This document shows positions 1 to 5,671 of a stretch of 7,838 nucleotides of DNA, piece after piece (position 1 is the first letter of the stretch; every line of letters starts with the position of its first letter). The position numbers and the translations under genes are program-made. Where the stretch lies: assembly GCA_009702305.1 (NCBI GenBank), contig WLIH01000104.1, forward strand, positions 1 through 7,838. Reading direction: 5' to 3'. The notes beneath the pieces were generated by a model. That model had not been told where the DNA came from. It searched no databases and worked only from the letters and a program-made list of their open reading frames with translations. This stretch comes from Actinomycetota bacterium (GTDB lineage: Bacteria; Actinomycetota; Actinomycetes; Propionibacteriales; Nocardioidaceae).

Positions 1-1
1 G

Positions 2-454
2 GAGTCGGAGTGGGCGGAGTCGCGCGAGCTCGACTGGTGGCTGCTCGACCACCCCGAGCACCGCGGCGTGCACTCGCTCGTGCGTGACCTCAACGCCGCC
101 TACCGCTCCTCGCCGGCCGCGTGGCAGCTCGACCACGACCCGTCCGGCTTCGCCTGGATCGACGCCAACGACGCCGGGCGCAACGTCTTCTCGTTCGTGC
201 GCCGCTCCCCCGGCGAGCCGGATCTGGTGTGCGTGACCAACTTCGCCGCCGTGCCGCACTCCGACTACCGCCTCGGTCTCCCGTCGGAGGGAGAGTGGGA
301 CGAGGTGCTCAACACCGACGCCACGACCTACACCGGCTCCGGTGTCGGCAACCTCGGCTCGATCACCGCCGTCGCCGGCGGCTGGTCCTCGCAGCCCGCG
401 CACGCCGACGTCGTGCTGCCGCCGCTCGCGACGGTGTGGTTCCGCAAGCGGTGA
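2..454 (+). CDS. glgB: 1,4-alpha-glucan branching enzyme, C-terminal 150 residues (5' end outside window)
   Basis: This is the C-terminal end of a GH13 glycogen branching enzyme, which moves alpha-1,4 glucan segments to alpha-1,6 branch points in the cytoplasm. The frame is open from the window edge and ends with TGA at 452-454. Visible are the end of the catalytic barrel region (WWLLDHPEHRGVHSLVRDLN) and the all-beta C-terminal domain typical of GlgB, with VCVTNFAAVPHSDYRLGLP, then EWDEVLNTDATTYTGSGVGN, and a terminal VVLPPLATVWFRKR strand. The catalytic residues lie upstream and cannot be checked. In many actinobacteria glgB sits with glgE and glgP, which would be upstream of this window. 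The next gene starts 23 bases downstream on the same strand but has its own promoter. Family assignment is confident from motif recognition; no alignment was run. Confidence 0.93.
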   Translation, partial: ESEWAESRELDWWLLDHPEHRGVHSLVRDLNAAYRSSPAAWQLDHDPSGFAWIDANDAGRNVFSFVRRSPGEPDLVCVTNFAAVPHSDYRLGLPSEGEWDEVLNTDATTYTGSGVGNLGSITAVAGGWSSQPAHADVVLPPLATVWFRKR

Positions 455-464
455 CCGGTCGGCC

Positions 465-480
465 TAGGCTGGTCCCCGTG
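465..480 (+). promoter_or_regulatory. Leaderless promoter -10 element for the Nudix gene
   Basis: TAGGCT (465-470) matches the actinobacterial -10 consensus TANNNT and lies seven bases before the GTG start at 478. No Shine-Dalgarno sequence precedes that GTG. This spacing is the usual signature of a leaderless transcript starting at the start codon. No good -35 is visible. The element also forms the 8-bp palindrome GCCTAGGC (462-469). Confidence 0.6.
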
Positions 481-1236
481 AGCGACCAGCCGACCCTGAC
501 GACCGTCGCGGACGGCATCGCCCGGATCAGCTGGGTGCCGGGCGAGTCCGTCGACGTCGTACGCCGCGAGGTGGCGGCCGCGCTGACCAGCCATGCCCGC
601 GTCGAGGTCTGGGTCGACCCCGACGACGACTCGGCGCAGCGGATCGCCACCTGGTCCGGGATGCGGCGCGAGGGCGTCATGCGCGGGGTCACCGTCGAGG
701 GCTCGGCCGTCGACCGGATCGTCTACGCCCGGCTCGCCGACGACGTGCCCGCCGACCAGCCCGAGGGCTTCCGGTCCCTGCTCAACAGCTTCCTGCCGCG
801 CAAGCGCGCGATCAGCCAGATGCTGATCCGCGACCGCGACGAGCGGGTGCTGCTGTGCCAGCTGACCTACAAGCAGGACTGGGACCTGCCGGGCGGTGTC
901 GTCGAGGTGGGCGAGTCGCCGCTGCTGGCGGTGAGTCGCGAGGTCGAGGAGGAGCTCGCGCTGCAGATCCCCGCCGGTGCCCTGCTGCTCACCGACTGGC
1001 TGCCGCCGTGGAGCGGGTGGGACGACGCCCTGTGCCTGGTCTTCGACGGCGGAGCGCACGACGCCGCGATCGCCGACACCATCGTCATGCAGGCCCGCGA
1101 GATCCGCTCGGCGCAGTTCTGCACGCCCGAGGAGGTGCGCGAGCGGTGCGCCGACTTCACGGCCGCCCGGGTCGAGAGCGCGCTGGCCAACCTCCGCTCC
1201 GGCCCCGCGCCGGCGTACACCGAGCGCGGGGTCTGA
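478..1236 (+). CDS. Nudix hydrolase with GNAT-like N-terminal segment
   Basis: The product is a 252-residue cytoplasmic protein. Residues about 108-215 form a Nudix domain that hydrolyses a nucleoside-diphosphate-linked substrate (substrate unknown). The Nudix box starts at Gly140 (GVVEVGE), continues to R154-E155-V-E-E158-E159 and ends at Leu162; the usual Gly near its end is Ala161. The metal-binding REVEE core is intact. Residues about 40-88 (ARVEVWVDPDDDSAQRIATW, then GMRREGVMRG and DRIVYARL) resemble the C-terminal half of a RimJ/RimL-type GNAT acetyltransferase, but the acetyl-CoA-binding part is absent, so acetyltransferase activity is unlikely. The GTG start was chosen because protein similarity begins there and a TANNNT element lies seven bases upstream. 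The gene is convergent with the exporter gene, 22 bases away. Nudix assignment is firm; the GNAT resemblance is inference. Confidence 0.87.
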   Translation: MSDQPTLTTVADGIARISWVPGESVDVVRREVAAALTSHARVEVWVDPDDDSAQRIATWSGMRREGVMRGVTVEGSAVDRIVYARLADDVPADQPEGFRSLLNSFLPRKRAISQMLIRDRDERVLLCQLTYKQDWDLPGGVVEVGESPLLAVSREVEEELALQIPAGALLLTDWLPPWSGWDDALCLVFDGGAHDAAIADTIVMQAREIRSAQFCTPEEVRERCADFTAARVESALANLRSGPAPAYTERGV

Positions 1237-1251
1237 GCACCCGTCCCCCTC

Positions 1252-1279
1252 GCGGACGTCATACGGACAGGACGTCCGC
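1252..1279. terminator. Candidate bidirectional terminator between nudix and eamA (hairpin A)
   Basis: A perfect 9-bp inverted repeat: GCGGACGTC at 1252-1260 and GACGTCCGC at 1271-1279, with a 10-base loop. It begins 15 bases after the Nudix stop and overlaps the last codons and stop of the convergent eamA gene. No T-run follows, as is usual for high-GC actinobacterial hairpins. Function is inferred from position. Confidence 0.55.
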
Positions 1280-2167
1280 CTGTCCCGCACGTACGACGTC
1301 CGGCGGCGGGCGCAGCGGCGGTGGCCGCATGGCGACCAGCACGCCCGCCACCAGCAGCAGCCCCCCGGTCAGTTCGCCGCCGTTCGGGCGCTGGTCGAGC
1401 ACTGCCCAGGCCGACGCCATCGCGACGACCGGGGCGAGCAGCACCCACGGCACGACGTACGCCGAGGGGTTGCGAGCGAGCAGGCCGTTGAAGATGCCGT
1501 AGCCCAGCAGCGACGCGAGACCTGCGGTGTAGAGGGTCGAGAGGCCGGCGTGCCAGCCGAAGGCCGCGATCCCGTCGCCGACCGCAGCCGGGCCGTCGAG
1601 CAGCAGCGACCCCAGCACCAGCGGCACCGGCACGACCAGGGCCGACCAGACCGTGAGCGAGAGTCCGCCCTGGACGCCGGACGCGCGCGAGACGACGTTG
1701 CCGATGCCCCACGAGAGCGCGCCGCCGAGGGCGATGAGCAGCGCCAGCAGCGGCACGTCGCCACCCCGGCCGAGCGCGACCACGAGCAGGCCGACGGCGC
1801 CGACCGCGACACCGGCGACCTGGAAGCGGTGCGGGCGCTCGCGCAGCACGCCGGCGGCGATCACGATCGTGAAGATCACCTGCGCCTGGAGGACGAGCGC
1901 CGCCAGGCCCGGCGGGAGCCCGGCGTCCATCGCGACGTAGAGCAGGCCGAACTGGCCCAGCGACATGGTCGTGCCCACCGCGACGAGCGTGAGCCAGCCT
2001 GCGTCGGGGCGAGGGACCAGGAAGATCGCCGGCACCAGCACCAGCACGAAACGCGCCGCAAGGAACAGCAACGGCGGCACGTCGCCCATCCCCCACTCGA
2101 TCACCACGAAGTTGAAGCCCCACACCGTGGCGACCAGGGCGGCGAGAAGTGCGTCTCGGCGGGTCAT
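1259..2167 (-). CDS. eamA: EamA/DMT-family inner-membrane exporter
   Basis: The product is a 302-residue drug/metabolite-transporter protein of the EamA (ten-helix) class, acting in the cytoplasmic membrane. Hydrophobic segments run from residue 5 to about 280 in two EamA repeats (about 5-131 and 139-281), followed by a short Pro-rich and charged cytoplasmic tail. The N-terminal half (WGFNFVVIEWGMGDVPPL, then LGQFGLLYVAMDAGLPPGLAALVLQAQ) closely recalls E. coli EamA (YdeD), an O-acetylserine/cysteine exporter; that similarity is from memory and the true substrate is unknown. The ATG at 2167 gives the family-typical MTRRDAL start. There is no clear Shine-Dalgarno; CAGGCT six bases upstream is a one-mismatch leaderless -10. 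The gene is divergent from a LysR gene that probably regulates it, and convergent with the Nudix gene, with hairpins at its 3' end. Confidence 0.88.
   Translation of the reverse strand: MTRRDALLAALVATVWGFNFVVIEWGMGDVPPLLFLAARFVLVLVPAIFLVPRPDAGWLTLVAVGTTMSLGQFGLLYVAMDAGLPPGLAALVLQAQVIFTIVIAAGVLRERPHRFQVAGVAVGAVGLLVVALGRGGDVPLLALLIALGGALSWGIGNVVSRASGVQGGLSLTVWSALVVPVPLVLGSLLLDGPAAVGDGIAAFGWHAGLSTLYTAGLASLLGYGIFNGLLARNPSAYVVPWVLLAPVVAMASAWAVLDQRPNGGELTGGLLLVAGVLVAMRPPPLRPPPDVVRAGQADVLSV
1265..1285. repeat. Alternative hairpin B overlapping hairpin A
   Basis: GGACAGG (1265-1271) and CCTGTCC (1279-1285) form a perfect 7-bp stem with a 7-base loop. It uses the loop and the right arm of hairpin A, so the two cannot form together. 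A further copy of GACGTCCG at 1295-1302 can also pair with CGGACGTC at 1253-1260. All of this lies in or just past the 3' end of eamA. Confidence 0.5.
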
Positions 2168-2239
2168 GGGATCAGCCTGTCCGCTCAGACCATGAAGCAC
2201 CAGCGAATCATCATGATGCTCACCATGTAGCGTTGCTTC
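2168..2239. promoter_or_regulatory. Divergent eamA/lysR control region with inverted repeats
   Basis: This 72-base gap separates two divergent start codons. It holds a 10-bp palindrome CATCATGATG (2209-2218). It also holds the left arm (CATGAAGCA, 2191-2199) of a perfect 9-bp inverted repeat whose right arm (TGCTTCATG, 2234-2242) covers the lysR start codon. ATCAT-C-ATGAT (2207-2217) is a further dyad. LysR regulators typically bind dyads in such gaps and control both the target and themselves. Binding here is inferred, not shown. Confidence 0.6.
2228..2233 (+). promoter_or_regulatory. Leaderless -10 element for the LysR gene
   Basis: TAGCGT fits TANNNT and ends six bases before the ATG at 2240. 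There is no Shine-Dalgarno in front of that ATG, so the transcript probably starts at or next to the start codon. The element sits just left of the TGCTTCATG repeat arm, so a regulator bound there would block it. Confidence 0.55.
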
Positions 2240-3127
2240 ATGCTCGATCTCATCTCCCTGGCCTCGTTGCGCGCCGTCGACACCCACGGATCGGTGGTCG
2301 CTGCCGCCGATGCCCTCGGCTTCACCCCGAGCGCGGTCTCCCAGCAGGTCAAGCGGCTGGAGCGCCAGACGGGCGTGCCCCTGCTCGAGCGGGTCGGTCG
2401 CGGGGTGATGCTGACCCGCCACGGACGCCACCTCGTCGACTCCGGCGGCCGGCTGCTGGCCGACCTGGAGCAGATCGAGGCCGGGCTGCACCAGCAGAGC
2501 GGCCAGGTCGCCGGCCACCTACGGCTGGCGGCGTTCTCGACGGCGATGCGCGGACTCGTCGCACCGATCGTCCGCGACCTGCGCGCCGACCACCCCGACC
2601 TCACGCTGACGCTGTCCGAGCGCGAGCCGTGGGACACCGTCGACCTGGTCGCGACCGGTCAGGTCGAGGTCGGGCTGGTGCACAGCTGGGGGGACGTGCC
2701 GATCGTCGTGCCCGACCACGTCGCCCGCACCTCCGTGGCCCACGACGTCGCCGACGTCATCGTGCACCGCGAGCACCCGCTCGCCCGTCGCGACCGCGTC
2801 CGGCCGCACGACCTGGTCGACGAGGGCTGGATCGCGACCCCCGACGGCACCATCTGCCGTCAGTGGCTGACCAGGATGTACGACGGCACGGGCCGGCTGC
2901 CTCGCATCGCCCACGTCTCGATGGAGTTCGACTCCCACCTCGCGCTCGTGCGCGCCGGCCTCGGCATCGCGCTCGTGCCGCGGTTGGGCCGCTCGCCCGT
3001 CGACGGCGATCTGGTCGCCGTCCCCGCCCACGACCCGGTGCCGACGCGCGACATCGTCGCCCTGCACCGGCGCACCATGGCCGACTCCCCCGCCGTCCAG
3101 GCCGTCATCGAGCGCCTGGCGAGATAG
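2240..3127 (+). CDS. LysR-family transcriptional regulator
   Basis: The product is a 295-residue LysR-type DNA-binding regulator, a normal length for the family. The N-terminal winged helix-turn-helix spans about residues 3-62, with the helix-turn-helix in SVVAAADALGFTPSAVSQQV (18-37) and the usual KRLERQTGVPLLER linker. The effector-binding domain starts at about residue 93 (GHLRLAAFSTA) and includes the conserved LVRAGLGIALVPRL segment (236-249). The effector is unknown. The divergent exporter gene suggests it senses that exporter's substrate, perhaps an amino-acid-like metabolite (inference). The ATG at 2240 is supported by a TANNNT element six bases upstream and by the usual short leader before the first helix. 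The last sense codon is AGA, rare in such a GC-rich gene, and AGA-TAG lies in the left arm of a 25-bp inverted repeat. Confidence 0.92.
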   Translation: MLDLISLASLRAVDTHGSVVAAADALGFTPSAVSQQVKRLERQTGVPLLERVGRGVMLTRHGRHLVDSGGRLLADLEQIEAGLHQQSGQVAGHLRLAAFSTAMRGLVAPIVRDLRADHPDLTLTLSEREPWDTVDLVATGQVEVGLVHSWGDVPIVVPDHVARTSVAHDVADVIVHREHPLARRDRVRPHDLVDEGWIATPDGTICRQWLTRMYDGTGRLPRIAHVSMEFDSHLALVRAGLGIALVPRLGRSPVDGDLVAVPAHDPVPTRDIVALHRRTMADSPAVQAVIERLAR

Positions 3128-3185
3128 TCCGACACACCAGCGCCCTTGGCAGGCCGCCCGAAGGGCGCTGGTGTGTCGGACTATC
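3123..3185. terminator. Very long perfect hairpin, probable bidirectional terminator
   Basis: The left arm 3123-3147 and right arm 3161-3185 are perfect reverse complements over 25 bp, with a 13-base loop (3148-3160). The arms include GTCCGACACACCAGCGCCC. The hairpin starts inside the last codon and stop of lysR and ends three bases short of the stop of the convergent thioredoxin/TPR gene, so it could end transcription from both sides. No T-run flanks it. The unusual length and perfection also fit a small dispersed palindromic repeat. Confidence 0.8.
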
Positions 3186-3188
3186 CAC

Positions 3189-4151
3189 TCAGAAGAGGGC
3201 GGAGGCCAGCTGCTGGCGACCCCGGAGCACCCGGGCATCGTCGTTGCCGACCGCGGCGAAGAGGCCCAGCAGGTGCTCGCGAGCCGCCGTGCGGTCGTCA
3301 CCGGAGGTGCGTCGCACCAGATCGACCAGCCGGGCGAACGCAGCGTCGACGTCGCCGCCGAGCAGGTCGAGGTCGGCGACCAGGGTCTGGGCGTCGACGT
3401 CGTCGGGAGCAGCATCGGCTGCCGCGCGGGCGGACGACGGGTCGACGGCGCTGGTGCGGGCCAGGACGGTGGCCATCGCCAGGCCGGCGGCGGCCTCGGC
3501 ATCGGCGGGGTTGGCGGCCAGCAGCTTCTGGTACTCCGCGACCGCCAGGTCGTAGTCGCCGGCACCCAGGGCGTCCTCGGCGGGCGCGTAGCGCGGGTCG
3601 ACGTACTCCTCCGCAGCGACGCCGTCCTCGGCGGGCACGGCTGCACTGCGAGGCTGGTGGCGTCCGGTCATCCCCTGGGCGGTCAGCTGCTGCATCACCT
3701 GCGTCAGCGCGGCGCGCAGCTCCTCGATCGGGACGACGTCCTGGAAGAGCGGCGCCGGCCGCCCGTCGAGCACGGCGACGACCAGCGGGATCGAGGGGAT
3801 CTGCATGGCCTGGGCGATGCCGGGGGCTGCGTCGATGTCGACCAGGCCGACGAGGAAGCGGCCCTCGAACTCGCCCGAGAGCAGCGCGAGGTCGTCGGCG
3901 AGGTCGCCGCTCTCGGGCATCCGGGTGCGGGAGTAGAAGGCGAGCAGCACCGGCGCCGTCATCGACGCCTCGATGGTGGCCTGGAAGTTGTCCTCGGTCA
4001 CGTCGAGCGCGTACGACGAGCCGCCGGCGGCGGGCGCTCCGGCGGATCCGGGGGCGGCGGCACTCGACGAGGCACTCGACGGGGCGGGAGCGGGGCGCTT
4101 GAGCGCCGAGAGGTCGATCGCGCCCGGGCGGGAGAACGGCTGCTGCGTCAT
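3189..4151 (-). CDS. Thioredoxin-fold/TPR protein (CnoX/YbbN-like), cysteine-free
   Basis: The product is a 320-residue soluble protein. It has an Ala/Ser/Pro/Gly-rich N-terminal linker (about 18-46), a thioredoxin fold (about 48-155) and C-terminal TPR-like helices (about 188-320). The architecture matches YbbN/CnoX, a thioredoxin-like co-chaperone, and from memory M. tuberculosis Rv1324. The redox motif is lost: where thioredoxins have WCGPC this protein has T76-R-M-P-E80, and it contains no cysteine anywhere, so it cannot act as a thiol reductase. The cis-proline loop is kept (Ile-Pro122). A holdase or protein-binding role is inferred. The ATG at 4151 is preceded by GGGGAGG (4160-4166) eight bases upstream. 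It is the last gene of the minus-strand cluster, 34 bases after the VOC gene, and ends just before a 25-bp inverted repeat. Confidence 0.85.
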   Translation of the reverse strand: MTQQPFSRPGAIDLSALKRPAPAPSSASSSAAAPGSAGAPAAGGSSYALDVTEDNFQATIEASMTAPVLLAFYSRTRMPESGDLADDLALLSGEFEGRFLVGLVDIDAAPGIAQAMQIPSIPLVVAVLDGRPAPLFQDVVPIEELRAALTQVMQQLTAQGMTGRHQPRSAAVPAEDGVAAEEYVDPRYAPAEDALGAGDYDLAVAEYQKLLAANPADAEAAAGLAMATVLARTSAVDPSSARAAADAAPDDVDAQTLVADLDLLGGDVDAAFARLVDLVRRTSGDDRTAAREHLLGLFAAVGNDDARVLRGRQQLASALF

Positions 4152-4159
4152 GGTCCTAT

Positions 4160-4166
4160 CCTCCCC
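4160..4166 (-). promoter_or_regulatory. Shine-Dalgarno of the thioredoxin/TPR gene
   Basis: On the minus strand this reads GGGGAGG, eight bases before the ATG at 4151. It fixes the start and shows that this gene, unlike its upstream neighbour, is translated with a conventional ribosome binding site inside a longer message. Confidence 0.7.
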
Positions 4167-4185
4167 GATCCGGGTGCGCGACCGG

Positions 4186-4698
4186 TCAGGAGGTCCCGAG
4201 CGAGGCTGCCTTGACGGCGTCGTAGAACTCCTGGATCGCCGGTGCGATGCGGGCCAGCTCGACGTACGGCACGCCGGAGGCGGAGCCGTCGACGTAGGCG
4301 AACTCGATCGCGCCGCCCATCATCGACCCGCGCATCAGCACCGGCACGCCCGCGGCGACCGAGGCCTCGCAGGCCGCGTCGAGGTCGTCGACACCGAAGC
4401 AGAGGTGGTGCAGCCCCGGTCCGTGCGCGGCGAGGAACTCCGCGTGGATCCCCGGCCCGGCGACCGGCCGGATCAACTCGAGCTGCAGGTCGGCGGCGTA
4501 ACCGAGGGAGACGTCGAGGGTCATCTCGACCGGCTCTCCCCGCAGGGTCGTCTCGTCGGCCGGGAAGACGATGCCCTCCATCCGCGTCCAGGCGCCGACA
4601 CCGAACTGCTCGCTGAGCAGCCGCTCGGTGGCGTCGAGGTCGTCGCTCACCCAGGCGAGCTGGATGACGGGGCCGGAGGCGATGGGGCTGCTGGTCAT
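4186..4698 (-). CDS. VOC-family protein, divergent methylmalonyl-CoA epimerase-like
   Basis: The product is a 170-residue vicinal-oxygen-chelate (glyoxalase/epimerase fold) protein with two beta-alpha-beta-beta-beta modules: about 11-80 and 95-150. The second module starts with GPGLHHLCFGVDDLDAA, which strongly recalls methylmalonyl-CoA epimerase and related Glyoxalase_4 proteins. By self-alignment with the epimerase at 7015, the four metal-ligand positions are Gln13 (usually His), Glu74, His98 and Glu147. A metal site is plausible but altered. It lies 19 bases after meaB and 34 bases before the thioredoxin/TPR gene, so a role on a CoA ester is a fair guess, not proof. The ATG at 4698 is supported by a leaderless-type TACGCT seven bases upstream. 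Alternatives are a dioxygenase-like or unrelated VOC enzyme. Fold is confident; reaction is unknown. Confidence 0.8.
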   Translation of the reverse strand: MTSSPIASGPVIQLAWVSDDLDATERLLSEQFGVGAWTRMEGIVFPADETTLRGEPVEMTLDVSLGYAADLQLELIRPVAGPGIHAEFLAAHGPGLHHLCFGVDDLDAACEASVAAGVPVLMRGSMMGGAIEFAYVDGSASGVPYVELARIAPAIQEFYDAVKAASLGTS

Positions 4699-4705
4699 GA
4701 CCGGC

Positions 4706-4711
4706 AGCGTA
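4706..4711 (-). promoter_or_regulatory. Leaderless -10 element for the VOC gene
   Basis: On the minus strand this reads TACGCT (TANNNT), seven bases before the ATG at 4698, with no Shine-Dalgarno in the 19-base gap after meaB. This suggests an internal promoter letting the VOC and thioredoxin/TPR genes be expressed apart from thiolase and meaB. No clear -35 is visible. Confidence 0.5.
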
Positions 4712-4717
4712 GGGCGC

Positions 4718-5671
4718 TCAGTCGCCGGCGAGGAGACGATCGGCCGCGGCGTAGGGGTCGGTCGTGCCGGCGACGACCTGACGCGCGAGGTCGTCGAGCC
4801 CGGCGCGCCCCACGTCGCCCCACCGCCGACGCAGCTCGGTGAGGGCGATCGTCTCGATCTCGGTGCGCGCCCGGCGCACCCGGCGCCGGTCCAGCTCGCC
4901 GCTCGACTCGAGCCAGGCGCGGTGGCGGTCGATCTCGACGACCACCTCGTCGAGGCCGAGCTTCTTCTGAGCGATCGCGGTGAGCACCGGCGGGCGCCAG
5001 GCTCCCTCGGAGCGCTCGGAGAGCGTCATCATCGAGCGCAGGTCGCGGCGCACCTGCTCGGCTCCGTCGCGGTCGGCCTTGTTGACGACGTACAGGTCGC
5101 CGATCTCGAGGATGCCGGCCTTGGCGGCCTGGATGCCGTCGCCCATGCCCGGCGCGAGGAGCACCAGGGTGGTGTCGGCCTGGCCGGCGATCTCGACCTC
5201 GCTCTGACCGACACCGACCGTCTCGACGACGACGACGTCGTACCCGGCCGCGTCGAGCACGCGGATCGCCTGCGGCGTGCTCCACGCCAGGCCGCCGAGG
5301 TGGCCGCGCGAGGCCATCGAGCGGATGAAGACGTCCGGGTCGCTGTCGTGGTCCTGCATCCGGATCCGGTCGCCCAGCAGGGCGCCGCCGGAGAACGGCG
5401 AGCTCGGGTCCACCGCGAGCACGGCGACCCGCCTGCCGACCGAGCGCAGCTCGGCGACCAGGGCGTTGGTCGAGGTGGACTTGCCGACCCCCGGGGAGCC
5501 GGTGATGCCGACGACGTGGGCCCGCCCGGCGTGCGGCGCGAGCGCCGCCATCACCTCACGCAGCAGCGGCGACTCGTCCTCGACCAGCGAGATCAGCCGG
5601 GCGACCGCCCGGACCTCGCCGCCCAGGGCACGGGCGACGAGGTCGGGGACGGGTTCAGCTCGTCGGGACAC
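4718..5671 (-). CDS. meaB: MeaB-type G3E GTPase, methylmalonyl-CoA mutase chaperone
   Basis: The product is a 317-residue P-loop GTPase of the MeaB/ArgK group of the SIMIBI class. MeaB protects and reactivates adenosylcobalamin-dependent acyl-CoA mutases and gates cofactor loading. Clear motifs are the P-loop [12 protein letters not shown] (55-66), the switch region around [19 protein letters not shown] (87-105), ETVGVGQSE (150-158) and the guanine-specificity motif NKAD (197-200). The C-terminal helices (about 242-317) are the family's dimerisation region. Length is normal. The GTG at 5671 lies 17 bases inside the end of the thiolase gene, and an in-frame TGA six bases upstream of it rules out a longer start. 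No Shine-Dalgarno is visible, so translation is probably coupled. The client mutase is not in the window; methylmalonyl-CoA or ethylmalonyl-CoA mutase is expected nearby, given ccr and the epimerase. Confidence 0.93.
   Translation of the reverse strand: MSRRAEPVPDLVARALGGEVRAVARLISLVEDESPLLREVMAALAPHAGRAHVVGITGSPGVGKSTSTNALVAELRSVGRRVAVLAVDPSSPFSGGALLGDRIRMQDHDSDPDVFIRSMASRGHLGGLAWSTPQAIRVLDAAGYDVVVVETVGVGQSEVEIAGQADTTLVLLAPGMGDGIQAAKAGILEIGDLYVVNKADRDGAEQVRRDLRSMMTLSERSEGAWRPPVLTAIAQKKLGLDEVVVEIDRHRAWLESSGELDRRRVRRARTEIETIALTELRRRWGDVGRAGLDDLARQVVAGTTDPYAAADRLLAGD

Noticed and set aside
121..477. Extension of the Nudix frame upstream to an ATG at 121
   Set aside because: It would overlap glgB almost wholly, and the added residues are Arg-rich out-of-frame glgB translation. 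The GTG at 478 has a promoter element at leaderless spacing.
2168..2518. Extension of the eamA frame upstream into lysR
   Set aside because: It would run antisense through the lysR helix-turn-helix; the E. coli EamA-like N-terminus starts at 2167.
2149..3555. Plus-strand open frame of 468 codons spanning lysR and the thioredoxin/TPR gene
   Set aside because: It is Arg/Pro/Ala-rich low-complexity translation out of frame with lysR and antisense to the next gene, and it crosses the palindrome; it is a shadow of real genes.
4180..4187. GACCGGTC palindrome between the VOC and thioredoxin/TPR genes
   Set aside because: An 8-bp GC-rich palindrome is expected by chance in this composition, and it overlaps the VOC stop codon with no sign of function.
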